Positions 44,141 to 52,825 of a stretch of 64,000 nucleotides of DNA are shown here, piece after piece. Source of the DNA: an uncultured Bacteroidales bacterium (lineage in GTDB: Bacteria > Bacteroidota > Bacteroidia > Bacteroidales > Paludibacteraceae). How positions within the stretch are numbered: position 1 is the first letter of the stretch; every line of letters starts with the position of its first letter. The notes below the pieces were generated by a model. The model was given only the letters and a program-made list of their open reading frames with translations. It was not told the DNA's origin and made no database searches. The stretch covers positions 87,509-151,508 of the forward strand of contig CAMJJT010000004.1 of the NCBI GenBank assembly GCA_946406195.1, written 5' to 3'. A program made the position numbers and the translations under genes.

Positions 44141-45496
44141 ATGCAAATAAAATTAGAAAATAAGCGAAGAAAGACCATAAATGTGCAAGTTGGCAACATT
44201 TTTATCGGTTCTGATTACCCGATTCGCATCCAGACGATGGCGAACACTTCGACCAACGATATTGATGGTTCGGTGGACCAGGCACGTCGGTGCATTGAAG
44301 CCGGAGCGGAGTTGTTGCGTTTCACGACGCAGGGTCTGCGTGAAGTGGAATCGCTCAAGGAGATCCACGCACAAGTGTTGACGGCTGTTCCGTTGGTGGC
44401 AGATGTGCATTTTAATTCTGAAGTAGCGGACGCTGCGGCTCAAGTAGTTGAGGCGGTGCGAGTGAACCCGGGCAACTACAGCAAAGACGCTTCCAAATTA
44501 GAGGCGCGATTCGTACACCTATTAGATATATGTCGCGCGCACGCGACGGCGATCCGTATCGGTGTGAACCACGGTTCGCTATCCGAGCGGATGATGGACC
44601 AGTACGGCGATACGCCGCGCGGGATGGTGGAGTCCGTCATGGAGTTTCTCCGCATTGCAGTGGAGCACGATTTCATGGATATTGTCATCTCCGTCAAGGC
44701 CTCTAACACTCGCGTCATGGTGGAAACCGTGCGTCTGCTGGTCAAGACGATGAAGCATGAGCACATGGCTTTCCCGCTGCATCTGGGCGTGACCGAAGCC
44801 GGCGAAGGCGAAGACGGTCGTATCAAGTCGGCGGTAGGAATCGGTGCGCTCTTGGCGGATGGCATAGGCGATACGATCCGCGTGAGCCTCAGTGAGGCAC
44901 CGGAGAATGAGATCCCGGTGGCGCGTGACCTGGTGGACTATTTCGCGGACGATGAATCGATCCGTTACGACGGATCGGTCGTAGCCGAAGTGCTGGATAA
45001 TATCGGCGGCAATGCCGAAGTGCGCTATACGAGTTATGAGAGCGATTGGGAATTGTTCTGCCTGCAGGCTGCGGCCGAATGCGGACGTCTGCTTTGGGAT
45101 TATAAAGCGACTGAACTGACGCTCGTCAACCCCAATTTCTCGGAGAACAAGCTCAATTTCTTGAGCAAGGATATCCTCCAAGCCGCGCGCGTGCGAATAT
45201 ATAAAACGGAGTATATCTCCTGCCCGGGTTGCGGACGAACAATGTTCGATCTCCAGAAAACCGTTGCTGAGGTCAAAAAAGCTACGGCGCACCTCACGGG
45301 TCTAAAAATCGCCGTCATGGGCTGTATAGTGAACGGTCCGGGTGAGATGGCAGATGCCGATTACGGCTATGTGGGAGCCGGTCGTGACCGTATTTCCCTC
45401 TATCGCGGCAAAGAGTGTGTCCTCAAAAACATCCCGCAGGAAGAAGCCGTCTCTCAACTCCTCGCCCTCATCGAGGCAGCTAAAAACGGTAAATAG
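44141..45496 (+). CDS. ispG: (E)-4-hydroxy-3-methylbut-2-enyl-diphosphate synthase, short form
   Basis: A 451-residue GcpE/IspG enzyme of the MEP isoprenoid pathway that converts MEcPP to HMBPP. The TIM-barrel part (about 1-265) has IRIQTMANTSTNDI, TTQGLREVE and LGVTEAGEGEDGRIKSA, as in the large three-domain type of Bacteroidota, plants and Chlamydia. The C-terminal [4Fe-4S] domain has SCPGCGRTMFDLQ, then GCIVNGPGEMADADYGYVG. The large type is usually about 600 residues with an inserted middle domain; here only some 90 residues (about 270-365) join the two parts, so the insert has shrunk. The strong hairpin after the gene ends its transcript. Confidence 0.92.
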   Translation: MQIKLENKRRKTINVQVGNIFIGSDYPIRIQTMANTSTNDIDGSVDQARRCIEAGAELLRFTTQGLREVESLKEIHAQVLTAVPLVADVHFNSEVADAAAQVVEAVRVNPGNYSKDASKLEARFVHLLDICRAHATAIRIGVNHGSLSERMMDQYGDTPRGMVESVMEFLRIAVEHDFMDIVISVKASNTRVMVETVRLLVKTMKHEHMAFPLHLGVTEAGEGEDGRIKSAVGIGALLADGIGDTIRVSLSEAPENEIPVARDLVDYFADDESIRYDGSVVAEVLDNIGGNAEVRYTSYESDWELFCLQAAAECGRLLWDYKATELTLVNPNFSENKLNFLSKDILQAARVRIYKTEYISCPGCGRTMFDLQKTVAEVKKATAHLTGLKIAVMGCIVNGPGEMADADYGYVGAGRDRISLYRGKECVLKNIPQEEAVSQLLALIEAAKNGK

Positions 45497-45530
45497 GATC
45501 AATCTGTCTGCCGAATTTTGAATTCCAATT

Positions 45531-45563
45531 AGGCGCAAAGGCTCAAACCTTTGCGCCTTTTGC
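45531..45563 (+). terminator. ispG terminator
   Basis: Arms AGGCGCAAAGG (45531-45541) and CCTTTGCGCCT (45548-45558), loop CTCAAA, then a T-rich tail. The right arm is the first part of the 84-bp direct repeat. Confidence 0.85.
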
Positions 45564-45626
45564 TTTGCCATAAGCAAAAAAATAACAATTTATTTGCATA
45601 ATTAAGAAAAATGTTGTACCTTTGCA
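45544..45626 (+). repeat. Long direct repeat, left copy
   Basis: Runs from CAAACCTTTGCGCC to TACCTTTGCA and includes the -33/-7 promoter of the ATPase gene. The right copy is 46896-46979, differing at a handful of bases. The ATPase gene lies between the two. Confidence 0.9.
45593..45624 (+). promoter_or_regulatory. -33/-7 promoter of the DUF4143 ATPase gene
   Basis: TTTG at 45593-45596 and TACCTTTG at 45617-45624, 20 nt apart, within the left direct repeat. The leader then holds an imperfect hairpin (TTTCACTTTCC with GGGAAGTGAAA). Confidence 0.8.
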
Positions 45627-45699
45627 GCGGATTTCACTTTCCAAATCGTAAAAAAATGCAATTTTGGGAAGTGAAAAATACTCAAAAAAATCATTATAC

Positions 45700-46893
45700 A
45701 TGAAGATTATTGAACGTCCAGATTATTTGGAAAGCTTGCAAAATGTGCGTCTTATGCCGGACATTAAAGTAGTAACGGGTGTTCGTCGAGCAGGTAAGTC
45801 AGAGCTTATCCGAATGTACATGGAGTGGTTAAGAAAAAACGATAAGAAAGCTAATATCATTTTTATCGATTTTACTTCGCTCGCCGCAGAACCATTACAA
45901 GAGTATCATGCCTTGCATAACTACATCGAGGAGCAATATAAAGCAAAGAAGAATAATTACGTCTTCATTGATGAGGTACAAATGTGCGCCAAATTTGAGT
46001 TGGCAATCAACAGCCTCCACGCGATGCAAAAGTATGATATTTATATCACTGGCTCCAACGCTTTTCTATTAGGTTCTGACTTAGCTACGTTGTTTACCGG
46101 GCGTGTTATGAGAATCATGGTTTATCCTTTCAGTTTTTCGGAATATCGCTCCTATTTCGGTTCACAAGAGATACAATCCCAATTGGATCAATATATACAG
46201 GACGGAGGACTTGCCGGTTCATATGTCTATACAACGCAAGCAGAGAAAGCCAAATATGTGCAGGAGGTGTTTCGTACCATTATTGAGCGCGATATCATTC
46301 AACGCTATAAATTATCGGATGTGTATTTGCTCAATAAGGTAGCGGAGTATCTGATGGATAATATAGGCAATACGACTTCTTATAGAAGTGTGAGCGGCTA
46401 TTTGCAAGCGGAACAGATAAAGACGAACCACGTTACTGTTGGGAACTACATGGATTTTCTATGCCGCACATTCTTGTTCAACCAAGTCAAGCGTTACGAT
46501 GTCCGAGGGAAAGGCTACTTGCGCATGATAGACAAATATTATCTGGTAGATAGCGGTTTCCGCTATGCCTTGCTCGGCACACGTAATATGGACTACGGGC
46601 GTATCTATGAGAATCTGGTGGCATTGGAATTGTTGCGGCGTGGATATGATATCTATGTCGGCAAACTATACCGGAAAGAGATTGATTTCGTAGCCATGCG
46701 TGGAAATGAAAAGATATATATTCAGGTGAGCGACAATATCAGTTCCAAAGAGACTTTCGAACGCGAGTACTCGCCACTTTTGCAAATCAAAGATGTGTAC
46801 CCCAAGTTCATTATTGCTCGCACGCGCGTCCCGAAATATGATTACCAAGGTATTCAGATCATCGACCTAGCCGAGTGGTTAGCAAATCCATAA
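45700..46893 (+). CDS. AAA ATPase with DUF4143 domain
   Basis: About 397 residues from the ATG at 45700. The N-terminal AAA_14-type ATPase has Walker A GVRRAGKSELI (near residue 27) and Walker B-like YVFIDEVQMC (near 87), and the C-terminal half is DUF4143 (about 190-390) with YLMDNIGNTTSYRSV, a YYLVDSGFRYALLG segment and a nuclease-like RKEIDFVAMRGNEKIYIQV. Such proteins are common in Bacteroidales accessory regions, sometimes near defence genes; the exact role is unknown. The whole gene with its promoter sits between 84-bp direct repeats, as if inserted or duplicated as a cassette. Confidence 0.85.
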   Translation: MKIIERPDYLESLQNVRLMPDIKVVTGVRRAGKSELIRMYMEWLRKNDKKANIIFIDFTSLAAEPLQEYHALHNYIEEQYKAKKNNYVFIDEVQMCAKFELAINSLHAMQKYDIYITGSNAFLLGSDLATLFTGRVMRIMVYPFSFSEYRSYFGSQEIQSQLDQYIQDGGLAGSYVYTTQAEKAKYVQEVFRTIIERDIIQRYKLSDVYLLNKVAEYLMDNIGNTTSYRSVSGYLQAEQIKTNHVTVGNYMDFLCRTFLFNQVKRYDVRGKGYLRMIDKYYLVDSGFRYALLGTRNMDYGRIYENLVALELLRRGYDIYVGKLYRKEIDFVAMRGNEKIYIQVSDNISSKETFEREYSPLLQIKDVYPKFIIARTRVPKYDYQGIQIIDLAEWLANP

Positions 46894-46895
46894 GA

Positions 46896-46979
46896 CAAAC
46901 CTTTGCGCCTTTTGCTTTGTACATAAGCAAAAAAATAACAATTTATTTGCATAATTCAGAAAAAAGTAGTACCTTTGCA
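46896..46979 (+). repeat. Long direct repeat, right copy
   Basis: Near-copy of 45544-45626. It begins with only the right arm of the ispG-type terminator and ends with the promoter for the DpnD gene, as expected if the ATPase segment was inserted with duplication of the flanking sequence. Confidence 0.9.
46946..46977 (+). promoter_or_regulatory. -33/-7 promoter of the DpnII locus
   Basis: TTTG at 46946-46949 and TACCTTTG at 46970-46977, 20 nt apart; lies in the right direct repeat upstream of the DpnD-like gene. Confidence 0.8.
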
Positions 46980-47065
46980 CGCAAATTGCGTGCGAACTAA
47001 CCATAGAAGTGCTATTCCGCTGAGCTCAACAGCATAAAAAGCGGTGAAAGAGAAGAATTTAACAA

Positions 47066-47230
47066 ATGAAATATACTGTAGTCATAGAGGAGATATTGCG
47101 AAAAGAGGTCGTTGTTGAGGCAGAAAATTCGGAGGAAGCGAAAGAAATAGCCGAAGCGCTTTATCGCAAAGGAGAGATCGTTCTGGACGCAGGTGATTTC
47201 ATAGGAGAACCGACAATAACTTGTAACTAA
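47066..47230 (+). CDS. DpnD/PcfM-like small protein
   Basis: A 54-residue protein: MKYTVVIEEILRKEVVVEAE, followed by AKEIAEALYRKGEIVLDAGD and a short tail. The pattern (TVxIEExL, a helix with EALYR-x-GEIVLDADDF) is that of the DpnD/PcfM family of small proteins, sometimes found beside DpnII-type restriction systems and in conjugative elements. Its function is not known. Here it is the first gene of the DpnII locus and is separated from dpnM by the structured RNA at 47301-47434. Confidence 0.75.
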   Translation: MKYTVVIEEILRKEVVVEAENSEEAKEIAEALYRKGEIVLDAGDFIGEPTITCN

Positions 47231-47300
47231 AATCAAGACATAAAACATCCGCAGCGGCGGAGTAAACATATTTATTAATTAGCGTTTGCTATTTGTCTAT

Positions 47301-47440
47301 TCGCACTGAAACGTAGGAAATTTCAAGAATAAGCAAATTATAAAGAGCAACAGCAAACCCGCAGATTTTTGCGGGCGACTTGTCTTTATAATGGTGCTAT
47401 TCCTACGACCACAGTGCGAGCAAGTTTGCCCGCATTTTGT
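47301..47440 (+). ncRNA. Candidate structured RNA, copy 2, leader of dpnM
   Basis: P1 47301-47308 with 47412-47419 (UCGCACUG/CAGUGCGA), P2 47312-47319 with 47400-47407 (CGUAGGAA/UUCCUACG), P4 47338-47346 with 47383-47391 (UUAUAAAGA/UCUUUAUAA), and P5 47358-47363 with 47370-47375 (CCCGCA/UGCGGG). The 3' arm of P5 and following bases (47370-47382) also pair with the tail 47421-47434 (CAAGUUUGCCCGCA, one bulge). Each helix matches its counterpart in copy 1 in position but differs in sequence, which is covariation. A last imperfect hairpin (about 47479-47498) touches the dpnM start codon. There is no open frame of note between DpnD and dpnM. Confidence 0.7.
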
Positions 47441-47498
47441 ATTTATACAGGTCGTAGAAGCAGAATAGGAAAGGTAGCAGACAGCAAAATGCTATCTG

Positions 47499-48410
47499 AT
47501 GAAATTAACCGAATCGGTCGCCAAACCATTTATAAAGTGGGTTGGCGGCAAAACACAGCTCATTGAGCAATTAGAAGCTTTGCTTCCGGCTGATTTTGAG
47601 GAATGGAAGGAGGTGACGTACATTGAGCCTTTTGTGGGCGGAGGAGCTATGCTCTTCTATATGTTACGTACACACGCCAATATCCAAACAGCCGTTATTA
47701 ACGACATCAACTCGGATCTGACGACATGCTACAAGGTGGTGCGCAATCATCCGTCGGAATTGGTGGAGTCTCTGCAACAGATCCAAGATGAGTATTATGC
47801 ACTCGCGTCCGAAGATGAGCGCAGGGCTTTCTATATGCAGCGACGGGACGAGTTTAACACGAAATCCTTAGACCCGCTTCGTAACACTACGTTATTCTTT
47901 TTCCTAAACCGTACTTGCTTTAACGGCCTTTATCGCGTCAACAAAGCAGGACTTTTCAACGTGCCTTTCGGTCGTTATGATCATCCGCAGATATGTGATG
48001 CCAAGACGATTTATGCGGATAGTGCGTTATTGCAAAAGGTAGAGATATTTACCGGGGACTACCAGCAAGTTTTTCCTTTTGCTCAAGGAAAGACGCTCTT
48101 TTATTTCGATCCGCCTTACCGTCCTTTGAACAATACCAGCAGTTTCAACGATTATGCGAAAGAGCCTTTTAATGATCTTGCGCAAGTTCGTCTCAAAGAT
48201 TTTTGCGACACAGTTGACGCTTCTGGCTATCATTTCATGCTGAGCAATTCGGATTGTCAGGATGGTTTCTTTGATGACCTCTACAAGCAATATACAATCG
48301 AGCGTGTTTTTGCATCGCGTAGTATAAATGCGAATCCCGACAAACGCGGCAAACTGACCGAGATCTTGGTGCAAAATTATAAAGAAGTAAAACAAAATCA
48401 ATTATTCTAA
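47499..48410 (+). CDS. dpnM: Dam-family DNA adenine methyltransferase (DpnM-type)
   Basis: A 303-residue D12-class N6-adenine methyltransferase. Motif I is AKPFIKWVGGKTQLIEQL (about 8-25), and the catalytic DPPY motif is YFDPPYRPLNNT (about 202-213). With the DpnII-like nuclease next to it, it should methylate GATC and protect host DNA. Its leader contains the structured RNA, so its expression may be regulated separately from DpnD. It ends just before the nuclease gene. Confidence 0.94.
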   Translation: MKLTESVAKPFIKWVGGKTQLIEQLEALLPADFEEWKEVTYIEPFVGGGAMLFYMLRTHANIQTAVINDINSDLTTCYKVVRNHPSELVESLQQIQDEYYALASEDERRAFYMQRRDEFNTKSLDPLRNTTLFFFLNRTCFNGLYRVNKAGLFNVPFGRYDHPQICDAKTIYADSALLQKVEIFTGDYQQVFPFAQGKTLFYFDPPYRPLNNTSSFNDYAKEPFNDLAQVRLKDFCDTVDASGYHFMLSNSDCQDGFFDDLYKQYTIERVFASRSINANPDKRGKLTEILVQNYKEVKQNQLF

Positions 48411-48413
48411 ACT

Positions 48414-49292
48414 ATGGCAGCACATACCGAAGAACAATTTGAGATATTTATGTCTCAGTTGAGAAAAACAAACCAAACATTAGACTACTTTTTCTGTGAT
48501 TTTAAGAAGATAAAAGCAAATGTAGATAGAATAAAGGTAAATCTCAATTTACTAAATAGTTTGTTGACCTCTTCTAATATCCAAAGTACAATAGATTGTA
48601 TATTTGAAGAATACGGCACAAAGCCTTTTGAGGTTTTAGATATTTTGATTGCTGTAAGAGATAGTAAAGATGGCGTATGGGTAGTTGAAAAGTCGCCTTT
48701 GGACGAACCGCAAAAATTATCAAATATGTTTAAATCCCCTAATGGAGTATATACATTTCTCAAAACGACAGGTTTACTGAATCTATTTCAAAATAAAGAT
48801 CTTACGAACCTCGTTGATTATGTTTTTGGGATAGAAACAGGAATGGATACCAATGCTCGCAAAAACAGAAGTGGTCAAATAATGGAAAATGAGATTGCTT
48901 CAATCTTAAAAGCAAATGGAATCCCTTATAGCAGTCAAGTAAAATCTATTACTTTCCCAGATTTGAAAGATAAATTAGGAAAGGATGTTAAGAAATTTGA
49001 TTTTTCCATTCGTACAACACGTAAAACATACTTATTGGAAGTAAATTTCTATAATGGAGGAGGTTCTAAACCGAATGAAGTAGCGCGAGCTTATACAGGT
49101 ATTGCTCCTAAAATCAATAGTAATCCAAAATATGAATTCGTGTGGATTACAGATGGGCAAGGTTGGTTTGATGCAAAGCCTGAAATCAAAGCTGCTTATG
49201 ATGTAATTCCTTCTATTTATAATTTAACAAGCCTTCCCAACTTTCTAAAAAAGATAAAAGATGAAGGTTTCGTAACAGATAGTTTATTTTGA
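48414..49292 (+). CDS. dpnB: Type II restriction endonuclease, DpnII/MboI family
   Basis: A 292-residue DpnII-type endonuclease expected to cleave unmethylated GATC. The family pattern is clear in the C-terminal half: NRSGQIMENEIASIL, KKFDFSIRTTRKTYLLEVNFYNGGGSKPNE and YEFVWITDGQGW; the Asp of FDF and Glu of LEVNFY fit a PD-(D/E)xK-like centre. The gene is AT-richer than both flanking methylase genes. It begins three bases after dpnM and ends four bases before dpnA. Confidence 0.92.
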   Translation: MAAHTEEQFEIFMSQLRKTNQTLDYFFCDFKKIKANVDRIKVNLNLLNSLLTSSNIQSTIDCIFEEYGTKPFEVLDILIAVRDSKDGVWVVEKSPLDEPQKLSNMFKSPNGVYTFLKTTGLLNLFQNKDLTNLVDYVFGIETGMDTNARKNRSGQIMENEIASILKANGIPYSSQVKSITFPDLKDKLGKDVKKFDFSIRTTRKTYLLEVNFYNGGGSKPNEVARAYTGIAPKINSNPKYEFVWITDGQGWFDAKPEIKAAYDVIPSIYNLTSLPNFLKKIKDEGFVTDSLF

Positions 49293-49296
49293 TCTA

Positions 49297-50481
49297 ATGA
49301 CCACTTATTCAACATACCCAGATTTTCGCATCCTACAAGGCGATTGCATGGAACGATTGAACGAGATAGAAGACAACTCTATTGATGCTATCTTTGCAGA
49401 CCCTCCGTACTTCTTGAGTAATGGCGGAATAAGTGTGCAAAGCGGCAAGCAAGTATGTGTGGATAAAGGCGATTGGGACAAAGGCGGCACGCCCGAATAC
49501 ATCTATGAGTTCAATCGCAAATGGCTTGGTCTATGTCGCTCCAAACTAAAAGAAAACGGCACGATTTGGATTAGTGGCACGCACCATAACATCCACGTCG
49601 TTATGCGATGCCTGCAAGAGCTCGGCTACAAAGTGCTCAATACGATTACTTGGCAGAAAACAGATCCGCCACCTAATTTGTCGTGCAAGTATTTTAATTT
49701 CTCTACCGAACTCATCATTTGGGCGCGCAAGTCGGAGAAGAAAACGCACAAGTTCAACTACGAGACCATGAAACAACTGAACGGCGGCACGCAAATGACC
49801 GATGTGTGGCGTATTCCGGCAGTAGGTTCTTGGGAGAAACTGCAAGGCAAACACCCGACGCAAAAGACCTTGCGTCTATTGTACCGAATCATCCTTGCTT
49901 CTACCAACGATGGCAATACAATCCTTGACCCGTTTAGCGGTTCGGGCACGACGGGAATCGCCGCTAATCTGCTTGGACGCAAGTACATCGGCATTGAGCA
50001 AGATCCTTCTTTCGCAGACTTATCTCTCCGTCGCCGCGAAGCTTTAGAGGACGAACAAACACGCAAGAAACTCTTGGACAAAATGCGTGAGAACGGGCAA
50101 GAAGCAACCGTTCTCGTCAACCATATGCGCGAGAGAGACCGCGAACTGGCGATGCAATTAGGCATAACGTACACGCGTGCCGGAGATAGTAAAGGTTCGT
50201 TGCTGGTGAAACAAGGTTTTGAGCGTTTGGGCTATATTTGCCTGCATACCAACGGAGAGAATCCGCAACTATTCAAGCAGACCAACAAAGGTTTTCGGAT
50301 TTATACGGCGAAAGACTTGCAGAATATGGGATTTTCTGCCGAGAACGCACCATATTATGCGGTATTCCTCTTTAACCCGAACAAGCCCATCTACTTCGAC
50401 CAAGAGATAGACCTCCACAAGAAGAAATACACCCAAGTAGCACACATAGAGCCGCTTAGATATTTTATTGCTATCAAATAG
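49297..50481 (+). CDS. dpnA: DNA adenine methyltransferase DpnA-type (N4/N6 class)
   Basis: A 394-residue beta-class methyltransferase with the catalytic motif IFADPPYFLSNGG (about 31-43) and the SAM motif DPFSGSGTTGIAANLLGRKYIG (about 210-230). In Streptococcus pneumoniae DpnA methylates GATC also in single-stranded DNA and protects incoming transforming DNA. The last 120 residues (QEATVLVNHMRERDRELA onward) are longer than the minimal DpnA and carry a RAMA-like tail. Last gene of the restriction-modification operon. Confidence 0.9.
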   Translation: MTTYSTYPDFRILQGDCMERLNEIEDNSIDAIFADPPYFLSNGGISVQSGKQVCVDKGDWDKGGTPEYIYEFNRKWLGLCRSKLKENGTIWISGTHHNIHVVMRCLQELGYKVLNTITWQKTDPPPNLSCKYFNFSTELIIWARKSEKKTHKFNYETMKQLNGGTQMTDVWRIPAVGSWEKLQGKHPTQKTLRLLYRIILASTNDGNTILDPFSGSGTTGIAANLLGRKYIGIEQDPSFADLSLRRREALEDEQTRKKLLDKMRENGQEATVLVNHMRERDRELAMQLGITYTRAGDSKGSLLVKQGFERLGYICLHTNGENPQLFKQTNKGFRIYTAKDLQNMGFSAENAPYYAVFLFNPNKPIYFDQEIDLHKKKYTQVAHIEPLRYFIAIK

Positions 50482-50693
50482 TTAGTATTGTCAATAAATC
50501 GTTTCATCACAAAAACGTACGAGACATTGAACTTAAAAAAAACATTCGCTTAATTAGTTCAATTCGCCGTTTATAAAATCTGTTTCATCTGCGTAATCTG
50601 TGGACAAAGAAAAATTGTTTTGGACAGATAAATAATCTCCTCTTCCTCTTTTTTCTGCCATTTCTGCCACTTCTGCCACATCATTTTTTGTTC

Positions 50694-50770
50694 TGACCGT
50701 TTTGACCGTTTTGACCGTTTCTTCCTAATATGGTCAAAACGGTCAATACGGTCATGTCTTTTTTTTTATA
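50694..50770 (+). terminator. Long hairpin with T-run after the DpnII locus
   Basis: Arms 50694-50716 (TGACCGTTTT repeated) and 50732-50754 are complementary over 23 bp with one mismatch; a run of Ts follows at 50758-50767. Both arms are built of 10-bp tandem units. Likely terminator for the upstream operon. Confidence 0.8.
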
Positions 50771-50940
50771 GATGCACCCCTTTTCCCGATCAAATCGTTA
50801 GTCATTCTTATATATTCTTAGTCATTCGTTAACCATTATCGGACTTATTACGTACCCGGAACGGACCTGCCACGCGACCGGAAACCGATTCAAACACCTC
50901 TCCGACACGCCCAAAACCGTACGTACACGTCCGTAATGGT

Positions 50941-50973
50941 AACGTAATGCGAACGACATGCGAACGGGAATGA
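50941..50973 (+). repeat. 11-bp tandem repeat, three units
   Basis: Units AACGTAATGCG, AACGACATGCG and AACGGGAATGA; weaker copies of the same phase extend to the left. Confidence 0.65.
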
Positions 50974-51066
50974 CCGCTAAACACCCCTAAATTACACCCT
51001 TTATATACCCTCAATACATTCTAAATTTGATAAAATTGCTGTTTTCTCGAAAAAAATGCACGTTTA

Positions 51067-51098
51067 CTTGCATATGTGCAATTTTTGTTGTAATTTTG
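51067..51098 (+). promoter_or_regulatory. -33/-7 promoter of pfp
   Basis: CTTG at 51067-51070 and TAATTTTG at 51091-51098, spaced by 20 nt; an 8-bp tandem spacer (GTTAATTC type, 51133-51156) lies between it and the start codon. Confidence 0.75.
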
Positions 51099-51172
51099 CA
51101 GGCAAAATTGGTTTGAGTGAAATCGGTAACCCGTTAATTCGCTAATTCGTTAAAATAAAAAATATATTCATT

Positions 51173-52825
51173 ATGCTTAAAAGTCCTTTACAAATTGCGC
51201 GTCAGAGCTATCAGCCGAAAATGCCGGTAGCTTTGCAGGGCGCAGTACGCCTCGTAGAAGGCGAGAAAACACAGTCGGTAGCTGACCAGGAAGAGATCAA
51301 GGCGTTGTTCCCCAATACCTACGGTCTGCCGTTGATCACCATGGAGCCGACAACCGGTAAGAACCATTGTGACGAACCGTTTAATGTAGGTGTGATCCTC
51401 TCGGGTGGTCAGGCTCCCGGCGGTCACAACGTCATCTCCGGTCTCTACGACGGTCTGAAAGCTTTGAACCCGAAGAACAAACTCTACGGCTTCCTCGGCG
51501 GTCCTTCCGGTCTTATTGACGGCAAATACCAAGAGTTGACAGGTGCTATCATCGACGAGTACCGCAATACCGGCGGTTTTGACATCATCGGTTCCGGTCG
51601 TACCAAACTGGAGGAGACCTGGCAGTTCGACAACGGTATCGAGGTATGCAAACAACTGGGTATCAAGGCAGTTGTCATCATCGGTGGTGACGACTCAAAC
51701 ACCAACGCTTGTGTCCTCGCTGAGTACTATCTCCAGAAACAATGCGGCATCCAAGTCATCGGTTGCCCGAAGACCATCGACGGCGACCTCAAGAACGAAA
51801 TGATTGAGACCTCGTTTGGTTTCGACACCGCTTGTAAGACCTATGCCGAGCTCATCGGTAACATCCAGCGCGACGCTAACTCCGCGAAGAAATACTGGCA
51901 CTTCATCCGCCTCATGGGCCGTTCGGCAAGCCATATCGCCCTCGAGTGCGCGCTCCAAAGTCAGCCGAACATCTGCCTCATCTCCGAGGAGGTTGAGGCA
52001 AAGAAGATGACGCTCAACGACATCGTAGAGGACATCGTCAAAGTCATTGTAGCCCGCGCTAACGCAGGTCTGAACTTCGGAACCGTGCTTATCCCGGAGG
52101 GTCTGATTGAGTTCATCCCGGCTATGCGCGTCCTCATCCAAGAGCTCAACGACATGCTGGCTAACAACGAGGAGTTCACCTCGCTCGACGGCGACGACGC
52201 AAAACGCGAGTACGTCAAATCGATGCTTACTCCGGCTTCCTGCGAACTCTTCCGTTCGCTGCCGAAGGGCATCGCTAAGCAGCTCACGCTCGACCGCGAC
52301 CCGCACGGAAACGTGATGGTTAGTCAGATCGAGACCGAGAAACTGCTGATCGAGATGGTTCAGAAACGTCTGGCTGTTCTCAAAGCCAACGGCGAGTACA
52401 AGGGTAAATTCAGCGCTCTCAACCACTTCTTCGGTTACGAAGGTCGTTGCGCTATCCCGTCGAACTTCGATGCAGACTACTGCTATTCGATCGGCGTGAA
52501 CGCTACGCACCTCATCGCAGCCGGCAAAACCGGTTACATGTCCCTCGTGCGCAACCTCACCAAACCCGCTGAGGCTTGGCTCGCAGGTGGTGTACCTATC
52601 ACGATGATGATGAACATGGAGAAACGTAACGGTAAGATGAAACCCGTTATTCAGAAGGCCCTTGTGGATCTCAACGGCAAACCGTTCCAGTATCTTCAGG
52701 CGCACCGTGAGGAATGGGCGGACGCGAACACCAGTTATATCTATCCGGGTCCGATCCAATACTACGGACCGAGCGAAGTATGCGATCAACCGACACGCAC
52801 CTTATTGCTCGAGCGCGGCAAGTAA
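51173..52825 (+). CDS. pfp: Diphosphate--fructose-6-phosphate 1-phosphotransferase
   Basis: A 550-residue PPi-dependent phosphofructokinase, the glycolytic enzyme that uses pyrophosphate instead of ATP in many Bacteroidota. Motifs: [17 protein letters not shown] (about 72-88), the PPi-type [12 protein letters not shown] with second Asp, [11 protein letters not shown] and [14 protein letters not shown]. Length matches the long plant/Bacteroides class. Its 3' end overlaps the start of the next gene by 46 bases. Confidence 0.95.
   Translation: MLKSPLQIARQSYQPKMPVALQGAVRLVEGEKTQSVADQEEIKALFPNTYGLPLITMEPTTGKNHCDEPFNVGVILSGGQAPGGHNVISGLYDGLKALNPKNKLYGFLGGPSGLIDGKYQELTGAIIDEYRNTGGFDIIGSGRTKLEETWQFDNGIEVCKQLGIKAVVIIGGDDSNTNACVLAEYYLQKQCGIQVIGCPKTIDGDLKNEMIETSFGFDTACKTYAELIGNIQRDANSAKKYWHFIRLMGRSASHIALECALQSQPNICLISEEVEAKKMTLNDIVEDIVKVIVARANAGLNFGTVLIPEGLIEFIPAMRVLIQELNDMLANNEEFTSLDGDDAKREYVKSMLTPASCELFRSLPKGIAKQLTLDRDPHGNVMVSQIETEKLLIEMVQKRLAVLKANGEYKGKFSALNHFFGYEGRCAIPSNFDADYCYSIGVNATHLIAAGKTGYMSLVRNLTKPAEAWLAGGVPITMMMNMEKRNGKMKPVIQKALVDLNGKPFQYLQAHREEWADANTSYIYPGPIQYYGPSEVCDQPTRTLLLERGK

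Larger units (their letters stand above)
50482..51172 (+). other. 690-bp noncoding stretch between dpnA and pfp
   Basis: Contains a 9-bp tandem repeat (TTTCTGCCA three times, about 50652-50679), the long hairpin at 50694-50754, three 11-bp units at 50941-50973, the pfp promoter and an 8-bp spacer. A minus-strand frame at 50829-51014 has no recognisable similarity and I do not call it. Confidence 0.6.

Noticed and set aside
50829..51014. 61-residue minus-strand frame
   Set aside because: It lies over 11-bp tandem units with no recognisable domain or start signal.
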